61,306 nucleotides of DNA from Rhizobium chutanense (GCF_002531935.1 NZ_NWSV01000033.1:1-61306), one strand, 5' to 3'; shown: positions 17,988 through 26,646, numbered from the stretch's first letter. The notes: generated from the letters alone by a model not told the origin. Translations and numbers: made by a program.

Positions 17988-18015
17988 GCGGAGCGGGATT
18001 GTTCTCCCGCTCCGC
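17988..18015 (+). terminator. Stem-loop between binding-protein and permease genes
   Basis: A perfect 11-bp stem (GCGGAGCGGGA / TCCCGCTCCGC) with a 6-nt loop directly after the binding-protein stop codon. There is no T-tract. Such hairpins typically protect the upstream mRNA or partly reduce downstream expression. Confidence 0.6.
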
Positions 18016-18110
18016 TGCAGCGCCGCGCGTCTTTTCAGATGCGCAAGGAGGCTGCAGTATTTTGAATCTGCGCATCGTGCACGATGCGTTCGTCTGAAAG
18101 GGCGGCCCGC

Positions 18111-18773
18111 ATGGGTTATACGCTGAATTTTGCTGCCGTCTGGCGCAATTTCGATTTTCTTTTGAGCGGGCTTGCGCTCAGCCTCGGCCTTGCGGTGATC
18201 TCGATCCTGATCGGGGCGGCGATCGGCCTCGTCGTCGCCTTCGCACTGACGTCCAAAAACCGCTTCGCGGTCGTGCCGGCGCGGGTCTATGTCACCGTCA
18301 TCCGCAACCTGCCGATCCTTGTCCTGGTGCTTTTCGCCTTTTTCGCGCTGCCGCAAATGGGCTTGCGCCTCGACAAGATGAAAAGCTTCGTTCTGGTGCT
18401 CTCTCTCTATTCCGGCGCCTATCTGGCCGAGGTGTTCCGCGCCGGGCTGCTGTCGATCCCGAGAGGATTGACGGAAGCCGGCCTTGCCATCGGCCTGACG
18501 GGAATGCAGATCCGCAGCTCGATTATCGCGCCGCTGATGCTGCGCAACGTGCTGCCGTCGCTGTCTTCGACGATCATCTCGCTCTTCAAGGACACCTCGC
18601 TCGCCGCCGCCATCGCCGTGCCGGAACTGACATTTGCCGCCCGCAAGATCAATGTCGAGAGTTTCCGCGTCATCGAAACCTGGATGGTCACCTCGGCCCT
18701 CTATGTCGTGACCTGTTTCCTCATCGCTGCCGTGATGCGCTTCGTCGAGCGCCGTCTGGCCCTGCCGAGATGA
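18111..18773 (+). CDS. Amino acid ABC transporter permease (first)
   Basis: A 220-residue membrane protein of the HisM/GlnP type. Several hydrophobic segments and the family EAA loop are visible (TEAGLAIGLTGMQIRSSIIAPLM, contacting the ATPase). The VIRNLPILVLVLFAFFALPQMG block is typical of polar amino acid permeases. ATG 18111 follows AAAGGG; an in-frame ATG at 18084 is possible. It lies 4 nt upstream of the second permease gene, with which it likely forms a heterodimer. Confidence 0.9.
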   Translation: MGYTLNFAAVWRNFDFLLSGLALSLGLAVISILIGAAIGLVVAFALTSKNRFAVVPARVYVTVIRNLPILVLVLFAFFALPQMGLRLDKMKSFVLVLSLYSGAYLAEVFRAGLLSIPRGLTEAGLAIGLTGMQIRSSIIAPLMLRNVLPSLSSTIISLFKDTSLAAAIAVPELTFAARKINVESFRVIETWMVTSALYVVTCFLIAAVMRFVERRLALPR

Positions 18774-18777
18774 TCTG

Positions 18778-19437
18778 ATGTCCCACACCTTTCTCGAACA
18801 ACTCTGGATCGCCCGCTACGTCATCATCAACGGTATCGGCGTGACCGTGTCGATCTCTCTGCTGGCCATCCTCGCAGGGTCCGTACTCGGCGTTTTCGTC
18901 GGCCTGGCGCTCGTCTATGGCGGCGTTGTTTTGCGGCTTCTCGTGCGCGCCTATACCGATATTATCCGCGGCACGCCGGTGCTGGTGCTGGTGCTGGCAA
19001 GCTACTACGTCTCCGCCGCCGTCGGGCTCGATCTCGGGCCGTTCTCCGCCGGTGTGCTCGCCCTTGCGGTCTTCTGCTCCTCGCATGTCGGCGAAATCGT
19101 TCGCGGCGCGCTTCAGGCGATCCCGAAAGGTCAGACCGAAGCGGCCAAGGCGATCGGGCTGACCTTCACCCAGACCTTCACCTCGGTGCTGTGGCCGCAG
19201 GCCATGCGCCAATGCCTGCCGGCCTGGGTCAATACGGCGGCCGAGATGGTCAAGGCCTCGACGCTGCTCTCCGTCATCGGGGTCGCCGAGCTTCTGCTGC
19301 GCACCCAGGAGATCATCTCCCGCAATTTCATGAGCCTCCAGTTCTATTTCCTGGCCGGCGGTCTCTATTTCATCGTCAACTATGGCATCGAGCACCTCGG
19401 CAAATATGTCGAGCGCAAGACCGCCCTGCCGTCCTGA
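18778..19437 (+). CDS. Amino acid ABC transporter permease (second)
   Basis: A 219-residue inner-membrane permease of the polar amino acid uptake family. It has the IIRGTPVLVLVLASYYVS block and an EAA loop (TEAAKAIGLTFTQTFTSVLWPQ). It is 4 nt downstream of the first permease and 12 nt upstream of the ATPase, so the three are co-translated parts of one importer. Confidence 0.92.
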   Translation: MSHTFLEQLWIARYVIINGIGVTVSISLLAILAGSVLGVFVGLALVYGGVVLRLLVRAYTDIIRGTPVLVLVLASYYVSAAVGLDLGPFSAGVLALAVFCSSHVGEIVRGALQAIPKGQTEAAKAIGLTFTQTFTSVLWPQAMRQCLPAWVNTAAEMVKASTLLSVIGVAELLLRTQEIISRNFMSLQFYFLAGGLYFIVNYGIEHLGKYVERKTALPS

Positions 19438-19449
19438 GGAGTTCCCCCG

Positions 19450-20220
19450 ATGGCCAAGACCATTCTCGACATCAAGGGTCTGCGCAAGACTTACGGCATC
19501 CACGAAGTCCTCAAGGGCGTCGATTGTGCCGTGAGGGAAGGCGAGGTCATTTCCATCATCGGCTCGTCCGGCTCCGGAAAGACCACCTTGCTGCGCTGCG
19601 TCAACATGCTGGAAGAATTCCAGGGCGGCACGATCAGCCTCGACGGCGAGGAGATCGGCTACCATGTCGAAGGCACGACGCGCCGCCGTAAAAGCGAGAA
19701 AGAGATCGCACGCCAGCGCGCTCTGACCGGCATGGCATTTCAGCAGTTCAATCTCTTCCCGCATATGAGTGCCGCCGAAAACGTCATGCTCGGCCTCGTC
19801 AAGGTCAAGAAAATGACGAAGTCGGAGGCCCGTGTGATCGCGGAGAAATGGCTCGACCGTGTCGGTCTTGCCGCCCGCACCAACCATTATCCCGGTCAGC
19901 TTTCCGGCGGCCAGCAGCAGCGCGTCGCGATTGCCCGCGCCATCGCCATGTCGCCGCGGCTGATGCTGTTCGACGAAGTGACCTCGGCGCTCGATCCGGA
20001 ATTGGTGGGCGAAGTGCTGCAGGTCATCAAGGGGCTTGCCGCCGACGGCATGACCATGCTGCTCGTCACCCACGAGATGCGCTTTGCCTACGAGGTTTCC
20101 TCGCGCGTCATCTTCATGAACCAGGGGGTTATCTGCGAGGAGGGGGATCCGAAGGACATGTTCGTGCATCCCAAGACCGAACGGCTCGCCGAATTCCTCA
20201 AGACCTCGAGTTTCAACTAA
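19450..20220 (+). CDS. Amino acid ABC transporter ATP-binding protein
   Basis: A 256-residue GlnQ/HisP-type ATPase. The Walker A motif is GSSGSGKTT (about residue 38), followed by the Q-loop FQQFNLFPHMS, the signature LSGGQQQR, Walker B LMLFDEVTSALDPE and the H-loop LLVTHEM. An RBS GAGGAG precedes the ATG. It energises the two permeases upstream and ends the operon before a perfect hairpin. Confidence 0.95.
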   Translation: MAKTILDIKGLRKTYGIHEVLKGVDCAVREGEVISIIGSSGSGKTTLLRCVNMLEEFQGGTISLDGEEIGYHVEGTTRRRKSEKEIARQRALTGMAFQQFNLFPHMSAAENVMLGLVKVKKMTKSEARVIAEKWLDRVGLAARTNHYPGQLSGGQQQRVAIARAIAMSPRLMLFDEVTSALDPELVGEVLQVIKGLAADGMTMLLVTHEMRFAYEVSSRVIFMNQGVICEEGDPKDMFVHPKTERLAEFLKTSSFN

Positions 20221-20231
20221 CGAAAAGATTG

Positions 20232-20259
20232 TATGACGATCCGCCCGCGGATCGTCATA
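20232..20259 (+). terminator. Terminator-like hairpin after the first ABC operon
   Basis: A 13-bp perfect inverted repeat (TATGACGATCCGC / GCGGATCGTCATA) around two bases, 11 nt after the ATPase stop. A T-tract is missing, so its efficiency as a terminator is uncertain. Confidence 0.55.
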
Positions 20260-20572
20260 AGTGCTCGGTCCAAGGATCGACAAGACCGATCCCAAACCCT
20301 TGAAATCTGTTAATCTCGCGTGCCGAGGGGGAGGTCATGAGCAATGGCGGTGGCGGCAACAAGCCGCGCCCGCTGCTCTTTGCGAGTGCCATCTGCCGCA
20401 ACCAGCTTTTTGAGAGGGAAGGGGTTCTTGGCGGGAAGGTATGGCGTTGCCCGCACTCGCTTAATTTGCGTTCAGTCTGCATTCTCAGCGTGCAAATTTC
20501 TGGCGATGAATCCCGGACATCGTGGAAAATCCGACTGCAGAATTTTGGCACGCGCTTTGCTTTCTGTCTTGT
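20260..20572. promoter_or_regulatory. Intergenic region before the GntR regulator
   Basis: About 310 nt without a credible gene. TTGGCA (20545-20550), 18 nt, then TTGTAT (20569-20574) could be a promoter. The quasi-palindrome TCTTGTATGCAAGA (20567-20580), of the general type bound by GntR/FCD regulators, overlaps both this -10 and the ATG of the regulator, suggesting autoregulation. Nothing else was recognised. Confidence 0.4.
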
Positions 20573-21298
20573 ATGCAAGATAGCCAGACATCCGAGACCA
20601 CGCAGAAGGCCATCGAGGAAACGATCGTTTCCGGGATTCTTTCAGCCAGGATCCGGCCCGGTACGCGGCTCAGCGAAAACCAGCTGGCAACGCTCTTCGG
20701 CGTGTCCCGCACCCGCGTTCGCGAAGCCATGATGCGCCTGGAAACACGCGGCATCGTGCATGTCAGTCCGCGGCGCGGCTGGTTTGTCGTCGAACCGTCC
20801 GCCGAAGAGGCGATCGCGGTCTATGAGGCGCGACGCGTCATCGAGGCCGGATTGCTGCGCAGCATGCGCGTCCTGACAGGCGCGGGGCGGGAAGCTCTCG
20901 ACGCGCATTTGAACGAGGAAAAAAGCGCCATGACTGCGGGCGACCGCCAGCGCCTGACCTATTTGATGGGTGATTTTCACATCCGTATCGCGGAATTGAG
21001 CGGGAACGCCATCATCGTCGATATCCTTCGCGATCTCACCGCGAGGACGATCCTCATTTCCATGCTCTATCAATCTGAATTTCATGCCGCACAGTCCCAT
21101 GACGGGCATTGCCGCATCTTCCAGGCGATGCAAGCGAGCGATTTCGGCAGAGCGGCGGAACTCGCTGTCGAACATCTCGACGAGGTGGAAATGGGCCTCG
21201 ACCTCACCGCCCGCCCGGATCCGCTCTCGGAACTGCGCAGTTCCCTGTCGCTCCCTCCCAGGAGCGTATCCTCAACAATCGGACCCAAAAAACCATAA
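20573..21298 (+). CDS. GntR family regulator, FCD subfamily
   Basis: A 241-residue regulator. An N-terminal winged helix (LSENQLATLFGVSRTRVREAMMRLETRGIV, split here as LSENQLATLFGVSRTR and EAMMRLETRGIV) is followed by a helical FCD effector domain with likely metal-binding residues (the HIRIAELSGN block and SHDGHCRIFQA). The ATG at 20573 has no Shine-Dalgarno sequence and overlaps a palindrome; a GTG at 20522 in frame is the alternative. The gene is 21 nt upstream of the second amino acid importer, so it probably controls that operon and itself in response to the substrate. Confidence 0.88.
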   Translation: MQDSQTSETTQKAIEETIVSGILSARIRPGTRLSENQLATLFGVSRTRVREAMMRLETRGIVHVSPRRGWFVVEPSAEEAIAVYEARRVIEAGLLRSMRVLTGAGREALDAHLNEEKSAMTAGDRQRLTYLMGDFHIRIAELSGNAIIVDILRDLTARTILISMLYQSEFHAAQSHDGHCRIFQAMQASDFGRAAELAVEHLDEVEMGLDLTARPDPLSELRSSLSLPPRSVSSTIGPKKP

Positions 21299-21319
21299 CT
21301 TCAAAGGAGCAATTGAAAC

Positions 21320-22105
21320 ATGCTGACAAGACGAGTCTTCTTCGCAATCGCGACCCTGGCTGCAACCTTCGGCTTCGGCTCGGCCTCCTACGCCGATGCT
21401 CTCGCCGACATCACCGCGCGTGGCACGCTGCGTGTCGCCGTCCCGCAGGATTTCCCGCCCTTCGGCAGCGTCGGCACCGATATGGCGCCGATGGGCTACG
21501 ATATCGATGTGGCCAACCTCATTGCCGAAAAGCTGGGCGTCAAGGCCGAACTCGTGCCGGTCACCAGCGCCAACCGCGTCCCCTATCTGCAGACCAACAA
21601 GGTCGATCTGGTTATTTCAAGCCTCGGCAAGAATGCGGAGCGCGAGAAGGTGATCGATTTCTCTGCTGCCTACGCCCCCTTCTTCAACGGCGTGTTCGCG
21701 CCGGCCGACCTTTCGATCGCCAAGGCGGAAGATCTCGCAGGCAAGAGCATCGGCGTCACGCGCGGCGCCGTGGAGGATCTGGAACTGACGAAGATCGCGC
21801 CGGCCGACGCGACGATCAAGCGCTACGAGGACAATAACGGCACGATCTCGGCCTTCCTGTCCGGCCAGGTCGACACCATTGCCACCGGCAACGTCGTGGC
21901 CGCTGCGATCCTCGCCAAGAATCCGCCCAAGCGCCCTGAGATGAAATTCCTCATCAAGAATTCGCCCTGCTACATCGGTCTCAACAAGGAGCAGGCGGCT
22001 CTTCTGGAGAAGGTGAACGCCATTATCGCTGCCGCCAAGACGGATGGCAGCTTGAATGCCATATCGCAGAAGTGGCTCGGCGCCGATCTCCCGTCCGATC
22101 TCTAA
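21320..22105 (+). CDS. Polar amino acid ABC transporter, periplasmic binding protein
   Basis: A 261-residue family 3 solute-binding protein with a Sec signal peptide (about 1-26, cleavage after SYA). It shows the conserved GTLRVAVPQDFPPFGSVG start, GYDIDVANLIAEKLGVKAELVPV and RVPYLQTNKVDLVISSLGK blocks. A ribosome binding site AAAGGAG precedes ATG 21320. It follows gntR by 21 nt and is followed by a strong hairpin and two permeases and an ATPase. The substrate is likely an amino acid or related amine acid; the identity is not visible. Confidence 0.92.
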   Translation: MLTRRVFFAIATLAATFGFGSASYADALADITARGTLRVAVPQDFPPFGSVGTDMAPMGYDIDVANLIAEKLGVKAELVPVTSANRVPYLQTNKVDLVISSLGKNAEREKVIDFSAAYAPFFNGVFAPADLSIAKAEDLAGKSIGVTRGAVEDLELTKIAPADATIKRYEDNNGTISAFLSGQVDTIATGNVVAAAILAKNPPKRPEMKFLIKNSPCYIGLNKEQAALLEKVNAIIAAAKTDGSLNAISQKWLGADLPSDL

Positions 22106-22123
22106 AGACCCGGTCTTACGGAC

Positions 22124-22154
22124 GTCATCCCGCGCGCCCCACGCGCGGGATGAC
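22124..22154 (+). terminator. Stem-loop after the second binding-protein gene
   Basis: A perfect 13-bp stem (GTCATCCCGCGCG / CGCGCGGGATGAC) with a 5-nt loop, no T-tract, between binding-protein and permease genes. It is probably an mRNA-stabilising or attenuating hairpin. Confidence 0.6.
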
Positions 22155-22186
22155 CGAGGCTCGTCACCGCAAGAGGGGAGAATTCC

Positions 22187-22858
22187 TTGAGCTACCATTT
22201 CGAATTCGGCTGGCTGCTTGAATATTATCCTGAGATCATCAAGGGCATACTGGTCACGCTGGAGCTTATCGCCATCGGCGGTGTGCTCGGCATTGCGCTC
22301 GGCATCTTTTGTGCCTGGGTGCGCGCGCTCGGTCCGGCCTGGCTGAAGCCTGTCGTTGCGACCTATGTCGAACTGATCCGCAACACGCCGTTCCTGATCC
22401 AGCTCTTTTTCATCTTCTTCGGCCTGCCGTCGCTCGGTCTTCAGCTTCCCGAACTGACGGCGGCCAATCTGGCGATGGTCATCAACCTCGGCGCCTATAG
22501 CTGCGAGATCATCCGCGCCGGCATCCAGGCGACCCCGAAGGGCCAGTTCGAGGCCGGCGAGAGCCTCGCCATGACGCGCTTCGAAACCTTCCGCCATGTC
22601 GTTCTCGTCCCGTCGCTGCAGCGCATCTGGCCGGCGCTGTCGTCGCAGGTAGTCATCGTCATGCTCGGTTCATCGGTGGTGTCGCAGATCGCCGCCGAGG
22701 ATCTGACTTTTGCCGCCAACTTCATCCAATCGCGAACCTTCCGCGCCTTCGAGGCCTACATCGTCTCGACATCGATCTATCTCGTGCTGGCGATCCTGCT
22801 GCGGCAGGTGCTGGCAATGGTCGGCGGGTTGATTTTCCCGAGGAGGGCAGCACGATGA
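22187..22858 (+). CDS. Amino acid ABC transporter permease (first, second system)
   Basis: A 223-residue permease starting at TTG 22187, supported by GGGGAG 6 nt upstream. It has the LIRNTPFLIQLFFIFFGLPSLG block and the EAA loop (FEAGESLAMTRFETFRHVVLVPS). Its stop overlaps the start of the next permease by ATGA. Forms the channel of the importer with its neighbour. Confidence 0.92.
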   Translation: MSYHFEFGWLLEYYPEIIKGILVTLELIAIGGVLGIALGIFCAWVRALGPAWLKPVVATYVELIRNTPFLIQLFFIFFGLPSLGLQLPELTAANLAMVINLGAYSCEIIRAGIQATPKGQFEAGESLAMTRFETFRHVVLVPSLQRIWPALSSQVVIVMLGSSVVSQIAAEDLTFAANFIQSRTFRAFEAYIVSTSIYLVLAILLRQVLAMVGGLIFPRRAAR

Positions 22859-23514
22859 TCACCTTCACACTCTGGGACATCCTGCGCAACCTGCTGCTCG
22901 CCACCCGCTGGACGATCCTGCTTTCGCTCGTCTCGTTCATCGGCGGCGGCGCGGTCGGGCTGGCGCTGCTGTTCTTGCGCATCAGCAAGCGCAAGGCATT
23001 CAGGGTCATCGCGAAATATTATATCGAGCTCTTCCAGGGTACGCCGCTGCTGATGCAGCTCTTCATCGCCTTTTTCGGCCTCGGCCTGTTCGGGATCGAC
23101 GTGCCGGCCTGGCTTGCCGCGGGACTGGCGCTCACCCTGTGGAGTGCGGCCTTTCTCGCCGAAATCTGGCGCGGCTGCGTCGAAGCGGTCGCCAAGGGGC
23201 AATGGGAAGCCTCCGCCAGCCTCGGCATGGGCCGGCTGCAGCAGATGCGCTACGTCATCCTGCCGCAGGCGCTGAGGGTCGCCATCCCGCCCACGGTCGG
23301 GTTCTCCGTTCAAATCGTCAAGGGGACGGCGCTGACCTCGATCATCGGCTTTGTCGAATTGTCGAAAGCCGGCACCGTGGTCACCAATGCCACTTTCCAG
23401 CCCTTCACCGTCTATGGGCTCGTCGCCCTCATCTACTTCGCCCTCTGCTGGCCTTTGTCGAAAAGCAGCCAGATCCTGGAAAGGAAGCTCAATGTCGCTC
23501 ATCGAAATCACTGA
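22855..23514 (+). CDS. Amino acid ABC transporter permease (second, second system)
   Basis: A 219-residue inner-membrane permease with LFQGTPLLMQLFIAFFGLG and the EAA loop (WEASASLGMGRLQQMRYVILPQ). It overlaps the previous permease by 4 nt and the following ATPase gene by 23 nt, indicating tight translational coupling of the membrane and ATPase parts. Confidence 0.92.
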   Translation: MITFTLWDILRNLLLATRWTILLSLVSFIGGGAVGLALLFLRISKRKAFRVIAKYYIELFQGTPLLMQLFIAFFGLGLFGIDVPAWLAAGLALTLWSAAFLAEIWRGCVEAVAKGQWEASASLGMGRLQQMRYVILPQALRVAIPPTVGFSVQIVKGTALTSIIGFVELSKAGTVVTNATFQPFTVYGLVALIYFALCWPLSKSSQILERKLNVAHRNH

Positions 23515-24217
23515 AGTCCGCAAGAGCTTTGGTACCACCGAGGTGCTGAAGGGCATCAATCTCAATGTCGAGCCCGGTGAGGTCATCGCCATCATCGGCA
23601 AGAGCGGTTCGGGCAAATCGACCCTGCTTCGCTGCATCAACGGACTGGAGACGATCACCGACGGTTCGATCGCTGTCGCAGGCGCGCAGCTTCTCGATGA
23701 CGAAGTGCATCTGAAGGCATTGCGGCTGAAGGTCGGCATGATCTTTCAGCAGTTCAACCTCTTCCCGCATTTGACCGTCGGCGGCAACGTCATGCTGTCG
23801 CAGACCGTGGTCAAAAAGACCCCCAAGGCCGAAGCCGAGGCAACCGCCCGCAAGATGCTGGAGCGGGTAGGGCTCGGCCACCGGTTCGACGCCTATCCGG
23901 ACGAACTCTCGGGCGGCCAGCAGCAGCGCGTCGCCATCGCCCGCGCGCTCGCCATGCAGCCGGCAGCGCTCCTTTGCGACGAGATCACCTCCGCGCTCGA
24001 TCCGGAACTGGTCGCTGAAGTTCTGGCCGTCGTGCGCGAGCTTGCCGCGGAGGGCATGACGCTGCTGATGGTGACACACGAGATGAAGTTCGCCCGCGAC
24101 GTCTGCAACCGCGTCGTCTTCATGCATCAGGGCCGGGTCCACGAAGCAGGCCGGCCGGAAGACGTCTTCGCCAATCCGCAGACCCCAGAGCTGAAGCAGT
24201 TCCTCGGCGTCAGTTAA
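23492..24217 (+). CDS. Amino acid ABC transporter ATP-binding protein (second system)
   Basis: A 241-residue GlnQ-type ATPase: Walker A GKSGSGKST, Q-loop FQQFNLFPHLT, signature LSGGQQQR, Walker B ALLCDEITSALDPE, H-loop LMVTHEM. The start is ATG 23492, with GGAAAGGAAG upstream, inside the end of the permease gene; the frame is open further upstream but that part overlaps the permease and is not family-like. Last gene of the gntR-led operon. Confidence 0.94.
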   Translation: MSLIEITEVRKSFGTTEVLKGINLNVEPGEVIAIIGKSGSGKSTLLRCINGLETITDGSIAVAGAQLLDDEVHLKALRLKVGMIFQQFNLFPHLTVGGNVMLSQTVVKKTPKAEAEATARKMLERVGLGHRFDAYPDELSGGQQQRVAIARALAMQPAALLCDEITSALDPELVAEVLAVVRELAAEGMTLLMVTHEMKFARDVCNRVVFMHQGRVHEAGRPEDVFANPQTPELKQFLGVS

Positions 24218-24270
24218 GAAACGACGATATTCTCTCGCTTGCAGCTGGCGCCGACAAGCGCGCAGGCGTT

Positions 24271-24301
24271 CCGGGAACGGCAGCCAAGTTGCCGCTCCCG
24301 G
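24271..24301. terminator. Hairpin between convergent genes
   Basis: CCGGGAACGGCA (24271-24282) pairs with TGCCGCTCCCGG (24290-24301) with one mismatch, in the gap between the ABC ATPase and the convergent pspA-like gene. No T-tract follows on either strand; it may act in both directions. Confidence 0.45.
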
Positions 24302-24307
24302 GGATTG

Positions 24308-25042
24308 TCAGTCTTTGCTGCCGGTCGGGGCGGGCAGCAGGACGGGCTCGGCCGAATGTTTCGGCAGCATCAACTGGGCAAGAATGTCGTCGGCCGAATG
24401 GCTCGGACTGCCGATGCCGGCCTCGCGCAGTTGACGATCGAGATCGCCGCCGTTTTCCAGCGCGGCCAGTTCCGCACCGGCTTCGATACGGCCGGCCGTA
24501 ATTTCCTGGCGTTTCTTGATGCGTTCGAGACTTTCGACGGCGCTGCCGAGACGGGTGTTGATGCCCGACTGGTTATGGGCAATCGCCGATTGCGCGCGCA
24601 GCAGCGACTCGTTGGCTTTAACGTTCTCCACCTCGCGCTTCATCTGAGCGATGCGCGCTTCGGTGTCCTGGATCGTCCGCAGCATCTGCTGCTGGCGGGG
24701 CAGCAGCCGGTCGAGCTCCTCTTGGTCGCGCTGCACTTCGCCGCGGCTGGTGGCGATGCGCTGAGCGAGACCCTGAGCGAGATCGGTGCGCCCGGCGGAG
24801 ATCGCAGCGCGGGCGCTGTCGGTATCCTTGGCCTCCTTGGCGCGGTTCTCTTCAAGCCGGCGCATGACGCTCTTGTTGGACGCCATGATGCCGGCCAGAT
24901 CGGAGCGCGCCCGGCGTAGCGACTGTTCGGCGTCGCGGATTTCCTGGTCGAGAATGCGCATGGACTGGCTGTCGGCTGCGGCTTCGGCTGCCTCGTTGAT
25001 GCCGCCGCGAATGGCGGTGAAAATCTTTCCCCAGGTGCTCAC
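24308..25042 (-). CDS. PspA/IM30 family protein (YjfJ-like)
   Basis: A 244-residue, almost entirely coiled-coil protein. The start STWGKIFTAIRGGINEAAEA and the ILDQEIRDAEQSLRRARSDLAGIMA block are typical of PspA/YjfJ. Members bind and stabilise stressed inner membranes as large oligomers. Translation starts at GTG 25042, which overlaps the stop of the yjfI-like gene (GTGA) and has GGGGAG upstream. In E. coli yjfI, yjfJ, yjfK, yjfL, yjfM and yjfC are neighbours; the same families are found here split into two divergent units. Confidence 0.9.
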   Translation of the reverse strand: MSTWGKIFTAIRGGINEAAEAAADSQSMRILDQEIRDAEQSLRRARSDLAGIMASNKSVMRRLEENRAKEAKDTDSARAAISAGRTDLAQGLAQRIATSRGEVQRDQEELDRLLPRQQQMLRTIQDTEARIAQMKREVENVKANESLLRAQSAIAHNQSGINTRLGSAVESLERIKKRQEITAGRIEAGAELAALENGGDLDRQLREAGIGSPSHSADDILAQLMLPKHSAEPVLLPAPTGSKD

Positions 25043-25485
25043 GCTGCAATCTCCCCGCTTTTCCATTCTTCGATCATGTGCGCCGCATCGACGGCGTTGG
25101 CCGCCAGAATTGCGACCTCTTCGACCACCGTGTCGGCGGACGAACGTGCCGACAGCGAGCCGAACAATTCATACCATTCCTCACCGTCGATCGCGGTAAT
25201 GCCGAAGCTGGAGAGCGGCACGAATTTGTGCGTCTTGAGCACCATGCGTTCGAAGGCTTCGCGATTGGGTACGTCCTTGCACGGCACCAGAACGGCGCTG
25301 ACAAGGATATCGCGCTCCCCGCTCACCGCGACGAAGACGTCGAGATCGCCTTTTTCCTTCAGAGTGACGCATAGGACGTCGCCCTGTTCGGGTACGGCGA
25401 CATCCACATCGCCGAGCGCCTCCGGATCGGCGGCGAACAGGCGCGTTAAAGTCGTGAGGTTCCAGGTCTCCAAAAAGTCCTCCAT
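25039..25485 (-). CDS. YjfI/DUF2170 family protein
   Basis: A 148-residue soluble protein of the DUF2170 family, containing KFVPLSSFGITAIDGEEWYELFG and SARSSADTVVEEVAILAANAVDA (given as family-typical blocks; the first corresponds to a similar stretch in E. coli YjfI). It may start at ATG 25485 or at a GTG 14 codons earlier (25527); similarity to YjfI begins near residue 6 of the short form. It is coupled to the pspA-like gene by GTGA overlap. The biochemical role is unknown; it is presumably a partner of the PspA-like protein. Confidence 0.82.
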   Translation of the reverse strand: MEDFLETWNLTTLTRLFAADPEALGDVDVAVPEQGDVLCVTLKEKGDLDVFVAVSGERDILVSAVLVPCKDVPNREAFERMVLKTHKFVPLSSFGITAIDGEEWYELFGSLSARSSADTVVEEVAILAANAVDAAHMIEEWKSGEIAA

Positions 25486-25590
25486 CGGTTGGAATTCCGA
25501 AAAATATCTGGGTAATCCGTATGCCACTTAAAGGGGTGGCGCACTAAATAAATTTCGCTAGGCTGCGCATCGGGAACGGGGGCGAATCGC

Positions 25591-26646
25591 GTGCCATTTA
25601 TCGCTTCATTGCTGCGGCGTGTATATCTTTCGCTCAGCGAATTGGCTTGGTCGGCCCTTTTTCTTATCCTCGCGATCCACCTGGTCGCCTCTTACCTGCT
25701 CTTCATGCTGGCCGGCGAAGGCGATCTTGTCGGCAAGCCGATCGATTTTCTCTATTACTATATGGTGACGGCAACGACTGTCGGCTATGGAGATCTTTCC
25801 CCAAAATCGGGGCTTGGCCGGATCATTGCCGTCCTGTTCGTTCTTCCCGGTGGCATTGCCATCTTCACCGCTGTTCTTGGCAAATTATTGACAACGATCG
25901 GCACGATCTGGAGGAACCGTATGCGCGGATTGGGTGACTATAGCGAACGTGCCGGCCATATCATCGTCCTCGGCTGGCAGGAGGGGCAGACATACCAGAC
26001 GCTGCGGCTGCTGCATGCCGAACGGCAGGCCAACGAACCGATGAGCGTTCTGGTTGCCAAGGAGCTGGCGGAAAATCCCGTCAGCGACTATGCCGACTAT
26101 ATCAGAACCGAGCGGCTCGCCGATGCCGACGCTCTGGTGCGGGCCGGCGTGGCACGGGCACGCGCGATCATCGCGCGCGGAGCCAATGACGACGAGACGC
26201 TGGCCGCAGTGCTGATTGCCGAAGACCATGCGCCCAATGCCCATATCGTGGCTTATTTCGCCGACGACCGCACAGCGCAGATGGTCAAACAACTCCGGCC
26301 GCGCGTCGAGGCGGTCGGCTCGCTCGCCGAGGAGCTGCTGTCGCGTGCCGCCCGTGATCCGGGCTCTTCGGAAATCGCCGCACGGCTGCTGTCGGTCGCC
26401 TCCACCGACACGGCCTTTTCCCTGCCGGTACCGCCTTTGCAAAGGCCGCTGCTCTATGGCGACGTGTTTTTAAGCCTCAAACGCGAGCACAATGTGACGC
26501 TGGTGGGCCTGCTGAGCCAGGGCGTGACCGACCTCAATTGCCGGGACGAGGTGCTGATGCGGGGCGGCGAAACCCTTTACTACATCAGCGGAATGCGGCT
26601 AGATCCCGCTGCCATCGCCTGGGCTCGAATGGGAGACGTATCATGA
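25591..26646 (+). CDS. Two-helix potassium channel with RCK/TrkA-N domain
   Basis: A 351-residue K+ channel. Membrane helices near 18-40 and 78-103 surround a pore helix and the selectivity filter TTVGYGD (about residues 62-68). The cytoplasmic part has a TrkA-N-type Rossmann domain (GHIIVLGWQEGQTYQTLRLL, where the usual GxGxxG is changed to GWQEG) and a second RCK-like lobe. Start is GTG 25591. Its stop overlaps the DUF2491 gene start by ATGA, making it the first gene of the yjfK-L-M-C-like operon. It probably responds to ion or nucleotide signals and adjusts membrane potential. Confidence 0.93.
   Translation: MPFIASLLRRVYLSLSELAWSALFLILAIHLVASYLLFMLAGEGDLVGKPIDFLYYYMVTATTVGYGDLSPKSGLGRIIAVLFVLPGGIAIFTAVLGKLLTTIGTIWRNRMRGLGDYSERAGHIIVLGWQEGQTYQTLRLLHAERQANEPMSVLVAKELAENPVSDYADYIRTERLADADALVRAGVARARAIIARGANDDETLAAVLIAEDHAPNAHIVAYFADDRTAQMVKQLRPRVEAVGSLAEELLSRAARDPGSSEIAARLLSVASTDTAFSLPVPPLQRPLLYGDVFLSLKREHNVTLVGLLSQGVTDLNCRDEVLMRGGETLYYISGMRLDPAAIAWARMGDVS

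Noticed and set aside
18721..20295. Minus-strand open frame of 524 codons across two ABC genes
   Set aside because: Covers parts of two well-defined genes on the other strand and has Asp/His/Gln-rich shadow composition.
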